This document shows, piece after piece, positions 8,374 to 17,739 of a DNA stretch of 64,000 bases (the first letter of the stretch is position 1; each line of letters starts with the position of its first letter). Source of the DNA: an uncultured Pseudomonadota bacterium (GTDB taxonomy: Bacteria > Pseudomonadota > Alphaproteobacteria > RF32 > CAG-239); the NCBI GenBank assembly GCA_902761535.1, contig CACWKS010000005.1, positions 59,565 through 123,564 of the forward strand, given 5' to 3'. The notes under the pieces were generated by a model. The model had not been told where the DNA came from, did not search any database, and was given only the letters and a program-made list of their open reading frames with translations. Position numbers and translations under genes: made by a program.

Positions 8374-9966
8374 ATGGAAATACAAGATCGAAACAATATT
8401 ATGCAACTTGCATTAAACCTGAATTTTGACGCTAAAAATGTGTCATCACTTCCGGAATTAAATTTTATGGATATGGTAAAAAACAATGATACTGTTTTTT
8501 CCTCTGACAATTCTTTATCTGCAAATTCTTTATCTCTTAAAAAAACGGATCCTAAGGTTAAATCAGATTTAAATAAGAAGGAACTGCCCACGGCAGATAA
8601 GGGAAAAAACGCATCTTCAGATAAGATTAAAAACAAACCTGATCAAGATAAAAAAGTTAAGGCCTCCGGTAATAAAACCGATGTTGCGGATAACACAATT
8701 GCCCAGGATAATACAACAGAAATAAAAGAAAATAATTCTGAAGAAGCTCCGGCAACCTATATTAATAATGATTCAAATACTGAAGAAAATATTACCCCTG
8801 CCATTAACGACACTCAAACTGTTGTTAATGAAAATATTAATTCCACGGCAGCTCCCGTTCAAATTGCATTAAACCAACTTAATGATTTACCTGAGATATT
8901 ACTCCCTACTGCCCAACTGGTTGACACCAATCCTAAAATTCAAACTCTGGAAACCGATATCCAAACGGTTACTCTTGAAGAAAATCAGTCTGTTGTACCA
9001 AACAACGAAGCAATTGTTGATATTTTTAGCTCAGAGCCGGAACAAAATATTCATATTTCAAAAAATACTACCGAACAAACTATTCAACCTCAACAATCAG
9101 AAATTTTATCTTCTGACGATTTATTGATTCGTCAGGTTCAAGATTTTGACAGAAAACTGGGTACTGAACATCAAGTTAAAATTGATGTAAATGTTAATGA
9201 GGCAAAAATTGCCGAGCCGGTTGAAAAAAATGTTTTGCAAAATTCATTTACACTTACTGCTATGTTACAAAGCACGGATAATAATGAAACAATTATTGAT
9301 ACGCCGATATCAGAACAAAACGTTGCAACTTTGCAGTCTTCTCAAGATGATATTCAAGTTCAACCTGTACCGGTAGCAAATAACTCTGTTGCTTTTGTTG
9401 CCGATACTTCAAACACCCAAGCAGATTTGACTGAAAATAACTCCTCAATCATCAATGTTACTCGCGGCATTGATACCGTTACCGACACTGCGCCTAAAGC
9501 AATCAATCAACGTCTGCAGGAAATCAATAATGACAATTCGTTACGTGCCAATGCCAAAGAAGTGGTTGAGCAAATTAAAGTCAATATAACCAAATCCGCG
9601 GTAAAAGGAGTTGACACCATTGATATCCAGCTCAAACCTGAAGATTTAGGTAAAGTTCAAGTTCGTATGTATATCAGTAAAGACGGTCGTCTCCATGCTG
9701 ATGTTATTACCTCGCGTGCCGAAACTGCTGAATTATTGCAACGTGAAGTAAGCAGTTTAAGTAAATCTTTTCAAGATGCCGGTTACAACACCGACGAGCA
9801 AAGTTTTAATTTCAGTTCTCAGAATGAAAATCAAACTCATCGCCAAAATGAGGATAACCAATTCCATCAATTTATCGGTGAGAGCTTGGAGCAAGAAAAC
9901 GAGCCGGCTCAGGCTAATGATAATCTGATTTATGATCCTAAAGTCGGATTAAATATCAGAGTATAG
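8374..9966 (+). CDS. fliK: Flagellar hook-length control protein FliK
   Basis: A 530-residue protein. Residues 1 to about 400 are a low-complexity, Asn/Asp/Thr/Gln-rich stretch, as expected for the molecular ruler part of FliK. Residues about 415-495 hold the conserved hook-length-control domain (DIQLKPEDLGKVQVRMYIS, then DVITSRAETAELLQREVSSL), which switches the export apparatus from hook to filament substrates through FlhB. It is first in the fliK-flgD-flgE operon behind the sigma-54 promoter. Sequence outside the C-terminal domain is unlikely to be conserved, so the assignment rests on that domain and the context. Confidence 0.92.
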   Translation: MEIQDRNNIMQLALNLNFDAKNVSSLPELNFMDMVKNNDTVFSSDNSLSANSLSLKKTDPKVKSDLNKKELPTADKGKNASSDKIKNKPDQDKKVKASGNKTDVADNTIAQDNTTEIKENNSEEAPATYINNDSNTEENITPAINDTQTVVNENINSTAAPVQIALNQLNDLPEILLPTAQLVDTNPKIQTLETDIQTVTLEENQSVVPNNEAIVDIFSSEPEQNIHISKNTTEQTIQPQQSEILSSDDLLIRQVQDFDRKLGTEHQVKIDVNVNEAKIAEPVEKNVLQNSFTLTAMLQSTDNNETIIDTPISEQNVATLQSSQDDIQVQPVPVANNSVAFVADTSNTQADLTENNSSIINVTRGIDTVTDTAPKAINQRLQEINNDNSLRANAKEVVEQIKVNITKSAVKGVDTIDIQLKPEDLGKVQVRMYISKDGRLHADVITSRAETAELLQREVSSLSKSFQDAGYNTDEQSFNFSSQNENQTHRQNEDNQFHQFIGESLEQENEPAQANDNLIYDPKVGLNIRV

Positions 9967-9984
9967 TTATAAGGAGATTGTGAT

Positions 9985-10722
9985 ATGACAGATTTAACTT
10001 CCATTATAGGTTCAGTCAACACCGCTACCGGCAAAACAGGTGCTGCCAGTCAGACTTTATCTGCTGACATGAACACTTTTTTAACTATGTTGACTACCCA
10101 ATTACAATATCAAGATCCTTTGGATCCGATGGATGCTACGGAATATACCAATCAGTTGGTTCAATATTCCAATGTTGAACAATCCATTCAAACCAACACC
10201 AAACTTGATCAATTATTGAGTTTGTCAATTTACAACCTCGGAGTTCAAGCTACCGGTTATGTCGGACAAACCGTCCAGGTATTAGGTGATGTTATGCCGC
10301 TTGAAAAAGGTGTCGCCAAAGCCACTTATACTTTAGGGCAAAATGCTTCCGAAAATACTATTTTAGTCAAAGATTTAGACGGTAATGTAGTATATAGCGA
10401 AGCCGGTGCAACCACCGCCGGAGTACATGACTTCATTTGGAATGGTAAAAATAATTCCGGTGAGCAGCTCCCTGATGGAGCTTACCAAGTAGTTGTCAAT
10501 GCCAAAGCTGTATCCGGTCAACCGGCTCCGGCCGTCACCACCACCGTTTACGGACGCGTTACCGGAGTGGCCAGTGACGATAAAGGCATTTATATCGGTT
10601 TAGGTGATGCAACTACCACCACCATCGATAATATTTTAACATCTCGCGGCTCCGGCTATTGGGATGAAATAATCGCAAGCGTCCAAGGAAATGACGACGC
10701 ATTAACCAATGAGAATGTATAA
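9985..10722 (+). CDS. flgD: Flagellar hook assembly (cap) protein FlgD
   Basis: A 245-residue hook cap protein. The N-terminal export/assembly region has the diagnostic MNTFLTMLTTQLQYQDPLDPMD stretch (residues about 28-49; written here for its QDPLDPMD core), followed by the VQYSNVEQ motif. The C-terminal half has the FlgD Ig-like/tudor fold (DGNVVYSE, WNGKNNSGEQLPDGAYQVVV). GGAG lies just upstream of ATG 9985. It sits 18 bases after fliK and 25 before flgE. Confidence 0.96.
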   Translation: MTDLTSIIGSVNTATGKTGAASQTLSADMNTFLTMLTTQLQYQDPLDPMDATEYTNQLVQYSNVEQSIQTNTKLDQLLSLSIYNLGVQATGYVGQTVQVLGDVMPLEKGVAKATYTLGQNASENTILVKDLDGNVVYSEAGATTAGVHDFIWNGKNNSGEQLPDGAYQVVVNAKAVSGQPAPAVTTTVYGRVTGVASDDKGIYIGLGDATTTTIDNILTSRGSGYWDEIIASVQGNDDALTNENV

Positions 10723-10747
10723 CCATTAAGTTTTAGGAGAAAGAAAA

Positions 10748-12868
10748 ATGAGTATTTTAGGTGCATTACAAGCTGGCGTATCGGGATTATCTTCCCAATC
10801 CAGCGCCATGGGAGCGGTTGCTGATAACATCGCTAACATGAACACAGTCGGTTACAAAAACAACAATGTGTCGTTTTCGACCTTGGTAACCAAACAAATT
10901 TCATCAAACAAATATTCCTCGGGCGGTGTACAACCACACTCCAGTCAAAGCATCAGCGCTCAAGGTTTGTTATCATCCGTTTCTTCCAGCACTTCGTTGG
11001 CAATATCAGGATCAGGTTTCTTTGTTGTTAACTCATCAGGTCTTGGTAACGAAACCTGGGCATACACTCGTGCCGGCGACTTCAAACCTGATGAAACAGG
11101 ATTTTTAGTAAATTCAGGCGGTTACTACGCTCAAGCATGGTCATTATTGCCTTGGGACGGTACACCTACTGCTTCAACGGTTGAAATCAACGGCATTATT
11201 TATATGAAAGCATATAAAAATGATGCCGGACAGACCGTATATATCAATGACAACATCGTTGATAAAACCAACTTACGCGGCATTGACTTGTCAAAAATCG
11301 GCGGTACTGCCACCCCAACAACTCAAATAGCTTTTGGTGCAAACCTACCGTCATCGACTCGCATTGGCGATTCTCATGCTGTATCGACTTTGGTTTACGA
11401 TAGTTTGGGTAATCCTTCCAACGTCAGCCTTAATTATCAAAAAGCAGCTGCCAATGCATGGACTTTGAATTCTTCAATTCCTTCCGGAGCTGCCGCTATC
11501 AATCTTTATAATAACGAAGGTTTAGTCTACGCTTCGACAGTACAAATGGAATTTTCTGAAGTTCCTTCGGAAGGTGCAACCATCAAAATCGGCGACACTA
11601 CTTTCACATTTACTTCTTCGCCGTCCGGAACCGACACTACACAAGTTGACATTTCCTCCGGTGAGTTACCGACCATTTTGAAAAACTTCTTAAGTGCTGT
11701 TCAAGCTAACATTCGTGATGGTGGACGCTTTTCCATCAACAATAATTCTATTGAAGTTACTCAAAGTGTGACCGGTGATGAATTGGAATTTGATTGTAGC
11801 GGATGCTTAGCTTGCGTTCAATCATCTGCCGACATCAATCCGGCTTCGGGATTGCCGCTAGGCAAATTTACTCTTTCGTCAATCAGCGATGACATTCGCA
11901 ATGCCGCCTACATTGATTTTACATCTAATCCGGCACTCAATGACGAAATAACCATTGATGGTGTCAAGTTCATTTTTGCCAATGAACCGGTAAGTTACAC
12001 CGGAGATGATGTTTATGTCGGTGATCCGACTGCCAACGACGTTGCCACCAATGTAAAAAATTTGGTTAAAGCTATCCAAAATTCAGCGGTTACTGAACCG
12101 GAACGTTTTGTTGCCAGCGGTATTACCATGGAGATAATTCCCTCATCAACCGGCAATGATATTACTCTCAGCAACATCAGTTTAAGCGGTTATGACTCCG
12201 GTTATATCCAAGGAGGATCCACTAAAACCATTACAGATCCCATAACCAATACATTCACCTACAACGGCATAGCTCAGCTGGGTAGCACAATTCCGGCAAT
12301 TATGTTCAATTCAGACGGTACACCCAAAACCATAAACGTTAAGGATATGGAGGTATATTGGGCTAACGGTGCTCAAGATATGACCGGCAACGTCGCCGAG
12401 GGTGATGGTATTCGTATTGCTCTCAATATGGGCTATGAAAATACATCTTCCGGTCTGACCAGTTTATCCGGTAATTTCAATACTTCTTATATCAACCAAG
12501 ACGGTGCTACTTTCGGAAGCTATACCGGTGTTACCGTAAGCGATACCGGTATCGTAACTGCGGTATTTTCCAATGGTGAAACCCAACCGATTGCCGTAAT
12601 TCCTTTGGCAATGTTCACCAATGCCGACGGCATGGAAGCTCTCAACAATAACGTTTGGATTGCTACCACCACTTCGGGAACTCCGTTGCTCACTCAAGCC
12701 ACCACCGGTGGTGCCGGCGAAATTGTAGCCAGTGCACTCGAAAGCTCAACTGTTGACTTGGCAAGCGAGTTCTCCAATATGATTGTCGTTCAGCGTGCTT
12801 ATTCGGCAGCCGGTAAGATTATTACCACCGCCGATGAAATGTTACAGGAATTAACTTCGCTGATTTAA
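10748..12868 (+). CDS. flgE: Flagellar hook protein FlgE
   Basis: At 706 residues this is long for a hook protein. The N-terminal rod-type helix (ALQAGVSGLSSQSSAMGAVADNIAN, motif NIANMNTVGYK near 28-38) and the C-terminal helix (VDLASEFSNMIVVQRAYSAAGKIITTADEMLQ) are the conserved coiled-coil ends that form the hook core. The extra length lies in the middle (about 250-480), which contains two similar blocks of the type FTFTSSPSG/FIFANEPVSYTG, likely surface domains. RBS TTTAGGAGAAAG precedes the ATG. A strong terminator follows. Confidence 0.95.
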   Translation: MSILGALQAGVSGLSSQSSAMGAVADNIANMNTVGYKNNNVSFSTLVTKQISSNKYSSGGVQPHSSQSISAQGLLSSVSSSTSLAISGSGFFVVNSSGLGNETWAYTRAGDFKPDETGFLVNSGGYYAQAWSLLPWDGTPTASTVEINGIIYMKAYKNDAGQTVYINDNIVDKTNLRGIDLSKIGGTATPTTQIAFGANLPSSTRIGDSHAVSTLVYDSLGNPSNVSLNYQKAAANAWTLNSSIPSGAAAINLYNNEGLVYASTVQMEFSEVPSEGATIKIGDTTFTFTSSPSGTDTTQVDISSGELPTILKNFLSAVQANIRDGGRFSINNNSIEVTQSVTGDELEFDCSGCLACVQSSADINPASGLPLGKFTLSSISDDIRNAAYIDFTSNPALNDEITIDGVKFIFANEPVSYTGDDVYVGDPTANDVATNVKNLVKAIQNSAVTEPERFVASGITMEIIPSSTGNDITLSNISLSGYDSGYIQGGSTKTITDPITNTFTYNGIAQLGSTIPAIMFNSDGTPKTINVKDMEVYWANGAQDMTGNVAEGDGIRIALNMGYENTSSGLTSLSGNFNTSYINQDGATFGSYTGVTVSDTGIVTAVFSNGETQPIAVIPLAMFTNADGMEALNNNVWIATTTSGTPLLTQATTGGAGEIVASALESSTVDLASEFSNMIVVQRAYSAAGKIITTADEMLQELTSLI

Positions 12869-12898
12869 TATTATTAAATTCTTTCCCTAAAACTCAAA

Positions 12899-12939
12899 AA
12901 CCCCGAAGCTTGAAGAAATCAAGTATCGGGGTTATTTTT
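12899..12939 (+). terminator. Rho-independent terminator after flgE
   Basis: AACCCCGA pairs with TCGGGGTT and an inner CTTGA pairs with TCAAG around an AGAAA loop; the stem is followed by ATTTTTA. It closes the fliK-flgD-flgE operon. Confidence 0.85.
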
Positions 12940-12950
12940 ATAATACTGAT

Positions 12951-13027
12951 AAAGTGATTTAAAAAGCTCGAAAAATTTTAGTGTAGATAGACCTACATGA
13001 ATTTTTCGAGCTGCATTAAATCACTTT
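12951..13027. repeat. Large imperfect inverted repeat (77 bases)
   Basis: AAAGTGATTTA at 12951-12961 pairs with TAAATCACTTT at 13017-13027; inside, AGCTCGAAAAATT pairs with AATTTTTCGAGCT; inside that GTAG pairs with CTAC around ATAGAC. The whole element folds into one long hairpin. It lies between the flgE terminator and the convergent small gene 13049-13339. There is no U-run on either side, so it is not a simple terminator; it could be a small palindromic mobile repeat or an RNA-stabilising 3' end. Confidence 0.75.
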
Positions 13028-13048
13028 AGATGTGCTGTTATGCGTATT

Positions 13049-13339
13049 TTAGAAGGCGTTTTTAAGATTATTCAAACTATTCTTCAAATTCTCGGCCGCC
13101 TTTTTATTTTCTTCCTTTTGTGCGGCTGCAGCCTCTTCTTGAGCTTTCTTTTGTGCTTCTACATCAGCTTTAACCTCATCAACCTTAGCATTGGCCTCGG
13201 ATTTAGCGGTTGCAACCTGATTAGCGGCAGCATCAACTTTAGCAGCGGCCTCGTTCAAAGCACCGGCAACATCAACCTGAGCATTGGCACCAAAAGCAAC
13301 CGTAGCCAACAAAGCAGTCAGAGCAAACAATTTTTTCAT
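13049..13339 (-). CDS. Small exported Ala/Lys/Glu-rich coiled-coil protein
   Basis: A 96-residue protein with a clear signal peptide (1-20, ending GANA) followed by an almost wholly helical, Ala/Lys/Glu/Asn-rich chain with heptad-like spacing (KVDAAANQVATAKSEANAKV, then AQKEENKKAAENLKNSLNN). It has no Cys, so it is probably a soluble periplasmic or secreted coiled coil. AGGAG lies 7 bases before ATG 13339. I do not recognise a family. Its 3' side is the large inverted repeat at 12951-13027. Confidence 0.7.
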   Translation of the reverse strand: MKKLFALTALLATVAFGANAQVDVAGALNEAAAKVDAAANQVATAKSEANAKVDEVKADVEAQKKAQEEAAAAQKEENKKAAENLKNSLNNLKNAF

Positions 13340-13437
13340 TTTTTATCTCCTAAAAAAAAATAACTAACCGCTGACTAACTTATGCCAATCACATTATTTT
13401 TACAACTTTTATAATTCTTTTGCACAAAAATAAATAA

Positions 13438-13464
13438 AAGGGCGGATTATATTTTACCGCCCTT
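13438..13464 (-). terminator. Rho-independent terminator of lipoprotein gene 13463-13864
   Basis: AAGGGCGG (13438-13445) pairs with CCGCCCTT (13457-13464). Read on the minus strand the stem is followed by TTTATTTATTTTTG. The stop codon of the lipoprotein lies inside the stem. Confidence 0.8.
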
Positions 13465-13864
13465 AATTTGTTTCTATTTCTATTTCGCCAATTACCAAGG
13501 TGCTGTCCTCGGTTTTTTGGCGAAGCTCCTCGCAAAATCCCCAGTAATCCTCAAAGAGATAAATTACCCCTTTTTCAATCACTATCTCGTCGATAGCGAT
13601 TTGGATATCCTGAAGATTCCCCAAAGAACAATAGCCCAAAGCCACTCCGGCAATACTATCACGTAGATAGCTCTCCGGAATATACTTTACCAGGCTGGAG
13701 TCGAAATCAATGTGGTAGAAACCACATCCTTCAAACTCTTCTTCCTCAACCGCCGCCTCAATTTGCTCTTGTGGCAGCGGCTCCTCTGGAGAAGGAGCAG
13801 AAATATTTTGCTTGCATGCGGCTAAACTGCCTAGCAGTATCACCGCAAAAAATATTTTTTTCAT
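13463..13864 (-). CDS. Hypothetical lipoprotein
   Basis: A 133-residue protein starting at ATG 13864, chosen because the signal peptide and lipobox (SLAAC, Cys17) begin there. After a Pro/Glu-rich linker comes a globular part with the segments CGFYHIDFDSSLVKYIPESYL and EKGVIYLFEDYWGFCEELR; two or three Cys could pair. No family recognised. There is no Shine-Dalgarno sequence before the start (TATTAATATTAAT), unlike most genes here, and the gene has its own terminator. The same traits are seen in the lipoprotein at 38148-38585. Confidence 0.65.
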   Translation of the reverse strand: MKKIFFAVILLGSLAACKQNISAPSPEEPLPQEQIEAAVEEEEFEGCGFYHIDFDSSLVKYIPESYLRDSIAGVALGYCSLGNLQDIQIAIDEIVIEKGVIYLFEDYWGFCEELRQKTEDSTLVIGEIEIETN

Positions 13865-14007
13865 ATTAATATTAATAATTTTTATTACCCTCATTTATAC
13901 CACATTTTCCACCCCTGGTCAAGACAAAAATAGTAAAAAATTTACAAAATTTATTTATTTTTTCTCATTGTCAATATCCCGGTTTTTTTACTGGATTTTT
14001 ATGTGTT

Positions 14008-14036
14008 TTGCTAATACATTACCGGCAGACTAATTT
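14008..14036 (+). promoter_or_regulatory. Possible promoter of nifJ
   Basis: TTGCTA (14008-14013), 17-base spacer, TAATTT (14031-14036). RNA would begin near 14043, leaving a short leader that still includes AAAGGA before ATG 14059. Matches are moderate; no FNR-type palindrome was found nearby. Confidence 0.35.
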
Positions 14037-14058
14037 TTTTAACAAAAGGAAAATATAA

Positions 14059-17000
14059 ATGTCTGATGTGAAAATGAAAATGATGGACGGTAACGAGGCT
14101 GCCGCTTCGGTTGCCCACCGCATGAACGAAGTTTGCGTAATCTACCCGATTACTCCTTCTTCTCCGATGGGTGAATGGGCTGATGCTTGGTCTGCCGCCA
14201 ACCAAAAGAATCTTTGGGGCGTTGTTCCCAATGTTCAGGAAATGCAATCTGAGGCCGGTGCCGCCGGTGCTTGCCACGGCTCAATCCAAGCCGGTGCATT
14301 AACCACCACCTTTACCGCCTCACAAGGCTTGCTCCTGATGATCCCCAATATGTATAAAATCGCCGGCGAATTAAGCCCGTTTGTTATGCATGTTGCGGCT
14401 CGCTCTTTGTCTTATCACGCCTTGTCGATTTTCGGCGATCACTCCGACGTTATGGCTTGCCGCCAAACCGGATTCGCCATGCTCTGCTCCAATTCGGTGC
14501 AAGAGGCTCATGATATGGCTGCGATTGCTCAAACTTCCACTTTGCGTTCGCGCGTTCCGTTTATGCATTTCTTCGATGGTTTCCGCACTTCCCACGAAAT
14601 CAAAAAGATTAAATTGCTTTCTGATGACGATTTGCGCGCTATGTTGGAAGGGGTTGATTTTTCTTTCAATGCTAAAAATGCTTTGCGCCCCGAAGCTCCG
14701 GTTTTGCGCGGTACTGCTCAAAACCCCGATGTTTTCTTCCAAGGACGTGAGGCCGGCAACAAGTTTTATGCCCAGGTTGAACGCATTGTCCAAGAAGAAA
14801 TGGATAAGTTCGCTAAGATTTCCGGTCGCAAATATAATGTGGTTGATTATTGTGGACCTGAAGATGCCGAACAAGTTATCGTTATTATGGGTTCAGGTGC
14901 CGAAACAGTTGAAGAAACCATTACTTACCTTAACAACAACGGCTATAAAGTCGGCTTGGTGAAAGTTCATTTGTATCGTCCTTTCCCCGAAAAGTCGTTC
15001 TTAAAGGCTTTGCCTAAGTCGGTTAAGGTTGTCAACGTTCTTGATCGCACTAAGGAATCCGGCTCTATCGGTGAACCTCTGTATTTGGACGTTGTCGCCA
15101 CTTTGAGCCAGGCTTTTGCCAAAGGCGAAATTGCCGCTTGCCCGCGCATTTACGGCGGTCGTTACGGCTTATCATCCAAAGAATTTACCCCCGGAATGGT
15201 TCGTGCCGTTTATGACAATGGTGCTTCAATGAACCCGATTAACAGTTTCTCGGTCGGTATTAATGATGATGTTAACAACACTTCTCTGCCCTATTCCGAT
15301 GACATTGACACCGAGGGCAAAGATGTTGTTCGTGCCGTATTCTACGGCTTGGGTGCCGATGGTACGGTCGGTGCCAACAAAAACTCAATTAAGATTATCG
15401 CTGAAGACGCCGGCAAATATGGTCAAGGCTATTTTGTTTACGACTCGCGTAAATCCGGCTCTATGACCACTTCGCACTTGCGCTTCTCCGATAATCCGAT
15501 TAAAGCGGCTTATCAAATCAACAAGGCCGACTTTGTGGCTTGCCACCAATTTCCGTTTATGGCCAAAGTTGATGTTTTGAAGATTGCCAAACCCGGCGGA
15601 GTATTTTTGCTTAATGCACCTTATGCCGCTAATGAAGTTTGGGATCACTTAACCGCCGAAGTTCAGGCCGAGATTATCAACAAAAAGTTGGAATTCTACA
15701 CCATCAACGCGGTTGAAGTTGCTCGCGAAACCGGTATGGGACAACGCATTAACACCATTATGCAGGCTTGTTTCTTTGCCATTTCCAACATCTTGCCCAA
15801 AGATGAGGCAATTGCACAGATTAAGAATGCTATTAAGAAAACTTATTCCAAGAAAGGCGATGAAATCGTTCAAAAGAACTTTGCCGCGGTTGATGCCTCT
15901 TTGGCTCACATGCACAAAGTCGACTATCCGCATGAAGTTACTTCTAAATTGCATCGTCTGCCTCCGGTTCCGGCTGATGCTCCGGAATTCGTCAAGAAAG
16001 TTACTGCCGAAATCATTGCCGATCGCGGTAATGAACTTCCGGTATCGGCTTTCAACGACGTAGTTGACGGCACTTGGCCGACCGGCACCACCAAATTTGA
16101 GAAACGTTGCATTGCTACCGAAATTCCGGTTTGGGATAGCGAAACTTGTATCCAATGCGGTAAATGCTCAATCGTTTGCCCGCATGGCGTTATCAGAATG
16201 AAAGTTGCCTCCGATGCTGAATTGAAGAATGCTCCGGCTACTTTGAAATCAGCCGCCTATAAAGGCAAAGAATTCGAAGGCAAAAAATTCATCTTGCAAA
16301 TTTCGCCTGAAGATTGCACCGGTTGCGGTATTTGCGTTTCGGCCTGCCCTGCCAAAAACAAGGCTAATCCGGAATTGCACGCCATCAATATGGATCATAT
16401 TGAAAATCATTTGGAAGCCGAAAAAGCCAATTGGAACTTCTTTGAGACTTTGCCTTATGTAAAACGCACCGAAGTTTCGAAGAACTTGCCCAAGACCACC
16501 CAAATGATTCAACCTTTGTTTGAATTCTCGGGTGCTTGTGCCGGTTGCGGTGAGACTCCTTATATCAAGTTGCTCACTCAGTTATTCGGCGATAGAATGA
16601 TGGTTGCCAATGCTACAGGATGCACTTCGATTTACTCCGGCAACCTGCCGACCACTCCTTATGCCAAGGACGAAAAAGGTCATGGTCCGGCTTGGTCAAA
16701 CTCTTTGTTTGAAGATAATGCCGAGTTTGGTTTGGGTATGCGTTTCTCGGTTGATCAGCAAACATCTTTTGCCAAGACTCTCTTGGAAGGATTGAAAGAT
16801 AAAGTCGGTGCCGATTTAGCCGATAAATTGCTCAACAATCCGCAAAAGACCGATGCTGAAATTGATGAACAGCGCGATTTGGTTGCCCAGTTACGTGCTA
16901 AATTATCAGCCGTTAAATCTGATGAAGCCAAACACCTCGATAAATTGGCCGATTATTTGATTAAGAAATCGGTTTGGATTATCGGCGGCGACGGTTGGGC

Positions 17001-17619
17001 TTATGATATCGGTTTCGGCGGTTTGGACCATGCTATTGCATCGGGTAAAAACATCAACATCTTGGTTCTTGATACCGGCGTTTACTCCAACACCGGTGGT
17101 CAACAGTCCAAAGCCACCCCGATGGGTGCTTCGGCCAAGTTCGCCACTGCCGGTAAGTCCTTGCCGAAAAAAGATTTGGGCATGATTGCTATGTCTTACG
17201 GCAATGTTTATGTTGCTCAAGTATCAATGGGCGCTAATGACAGCCAAGTAATCAAAGCAATGAACGAGGCTGAAGCTTATGACGGACCTTCCATCATTAT
17301 TGCTTACTCGCATTGTATCGCTCAAGGTTTCAATCTGGCTGACGGTTTAACTCACCAAAAAGCTGCTGTTGAGACCGGTTCTTGGCCTTTGTATCGTTAC
17401 AATCCGGAAAACATTAAAGAAGGCAAAGCTCCTCTGACTTTGGATTCCAAAGCACCATCCAGACCTTTGTCTGACTATATGTCCAATGAGACTCGTTTCC
17501 AGGTTGTCAACAAACAAAATCCGGAGCGTTACAACACCTTGTTGAACAAGGCCCAAGAAAACGTTAAAGAAAAACGTTCGCTTTTGGAGCATATGTCCGA
17601 ATTTAAGCTGGCTGAATAG
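14059..17619 (+). CDS. nifJ: Pyruvate:ferredoxin (flavodoxin) oxidoreductase, single-chain
   Basis: A full-length 1186-residue PFOR that oxidises pyruvate to acetyl-CoA and CO2 with reduction of ferredoxin or flavodoxin. Visible in order: the TPP-binding-type alpha domain (MDGNEAAASVAHRMNEV, YPITPSSPMGEW), the gamma domain (FYGLGADGTVGANKNSIKII), two 4Fe-4S clusters (CIQCGKCSIVCPHG and CTGCGICVSACP), the proximal-cluster Cys pair (GACAGCGETPY) and the TPP site (GGDGWAYDIGFGGLDH). The RBS AAAAGGA is 9 bases from the ATG. It stands alone with its own terminator. It suggests anaerobic pyruvate metabolism. Confidence 0.98.
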   Translation: MSDVKMKMMDGNEAAASVAHRMNEVCVIYPITPSSPMGEWADAWSAANQKNLWGVVPNVQEMQSEAGAAGACHGSIQAGALTTTFTASQGLLLMIPNMYKIAGELSPFVMHVAARSLSYHALSIFGDHSDVMACRQTGFAMLCSNSVQEAHDMAAIAQTSTLRSRVPFMHFFDGFRTSHEIKKIKLLSDDDLRAMLEGVDFSFNAKNALRPEAPVLRGTAQNPDVFFQGREAGNKFYAQVERIVQEEMDKFAKISGRKYNVVDYCGPEDAEQVIVIMGSGAETVEETITYLNNNGYKVGLVKVHLYRPFPEKSFLKALPKSVKVVNVLDRTKESGSIGEPLYLDVVATLSQAFAKGEIAACPRIYGGRYGLSSKEFTPGMVRAVYDNGASMNPINSFSVGINDDVNNTSLPYSDDIDTEGKDVVRAVFYGLGADGTVGANKNSIKIIAEDAGKYGQGYFVYDSRKSGSMTTSHLRFSDNPIKAAYQINKADFVACHQFPFMAKVDVLKIAKPGGVFLLNAPYAANEVWDHLTAEVQAEIINKKLEFYTINAVEVARETGMGQRINTIMQACFFAISNILPKDEAIAQIKNAIKKTYSKKGDEIVQKNFAAVDASLAHMHKVDYPHEVTSKLHRLPPVPADAPEFVKKVTAEIIADRGNELPVSAFNDVVDGTWPTGTTKFEKRCIATEIPVWDSETCIQCGKCSIVCPHGVIRMKVASDAELKNAPATLKSAAYKGKEFEGKKFILQISPEDCTGCGICVSACPAKNKANPELHAINMDHIENHLEAEKANWNFFETLPYVKRTEVSKNLPKTTQMIQPLFEFSGACAGCGETPYIKLLTQLFGDRMMVANATGCTSIYSGNLPTTPYAKDEKGHGPAWSNSLFEDNAEFGLGMRFSVDQQTSFAKTLLEGLKDKVGADLADKLLNNPQKTDAEIDEQRDLVAQLRAKLSAVKSDEAKHLDKLADYLIKKSVWIIGGDGWAYDIGFGGLDHAIASGKNINILVLDTGVYSNTGGQQSKATPMGASAKFATAGKSLPKKDLGMIAMSYGNVYVAQVSMGANDSQVIKAMNEAEAYDGPSIIIAYSHCIAQGFNLADGLTHQKAAVETGSWPLYRYNPENIKEGKAPLTLDSKAPSRPLSDYMSNETRFQVVNKQNPERYNTLLNKAQENVKEKRSLLEHMSEFKLAE

Positions 17620-17641
17620 TATAGCTGCTTAATTTTCAAAA

Positions 17642-17676
17642 AACCTCAAGTTTAAGAAAAAACTTGAGGTTTTTTG
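17642..17676 (+). terminator. Rho-independent terminator of nifJ
   Basis: AACCTCAAGTT pairs with AACTTGAGGTT, loop TAAGAAAA, followed by TTTTT. The next promoter begins two bases later. Confidence 0.88.
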
Positions 17677-17678
17677 TG

Positions 17679-17706
17679 TTGACAAAAAAATTTTTACGTC
17701 TAAAAT
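17679..17706 (+). promoter_or_regulatory. Sigma-70-type promoter of the 17740-19012 pair
   Basis: Perfect TTGACA (17679-17684), 16-base spacer, TAAAAT (17701-17706). RNA would start near 17713, giving a 27-base AT-rich leader without any Shine-Dalgarno sequence. Confidence 0.6.
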
Positions 17707-17739
17707 ACTCGTCAATAAAAATATTAAAAATAAACTATT

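Noticed and set aside
10748..12868. Frameshift or fusion as cause of the long FlgE
   Set aside because: The frame is continuous, both conserved ends are intact and the extra part contains similar blocks, so natural domain expansion is simpler.
12951..13027. Simple rho-independent terminator
   Set aside because: No U-run follows on either strand and a standard terminator already lies at 12899-12939.
13040..13363. Plus-strand frame opposite the small coiled-coil gene
   Set aside because: The minus-strand gene has a signal peptide and AGGAG site; the plus frame is a hydrophobic antisense of an Ala/Lys-rich chain.
14371..14874. Open frames on both strands within nifJ
   Set aside because: The nifJ reading frame is intact over 1186 residues; the others follow from its biased codons.
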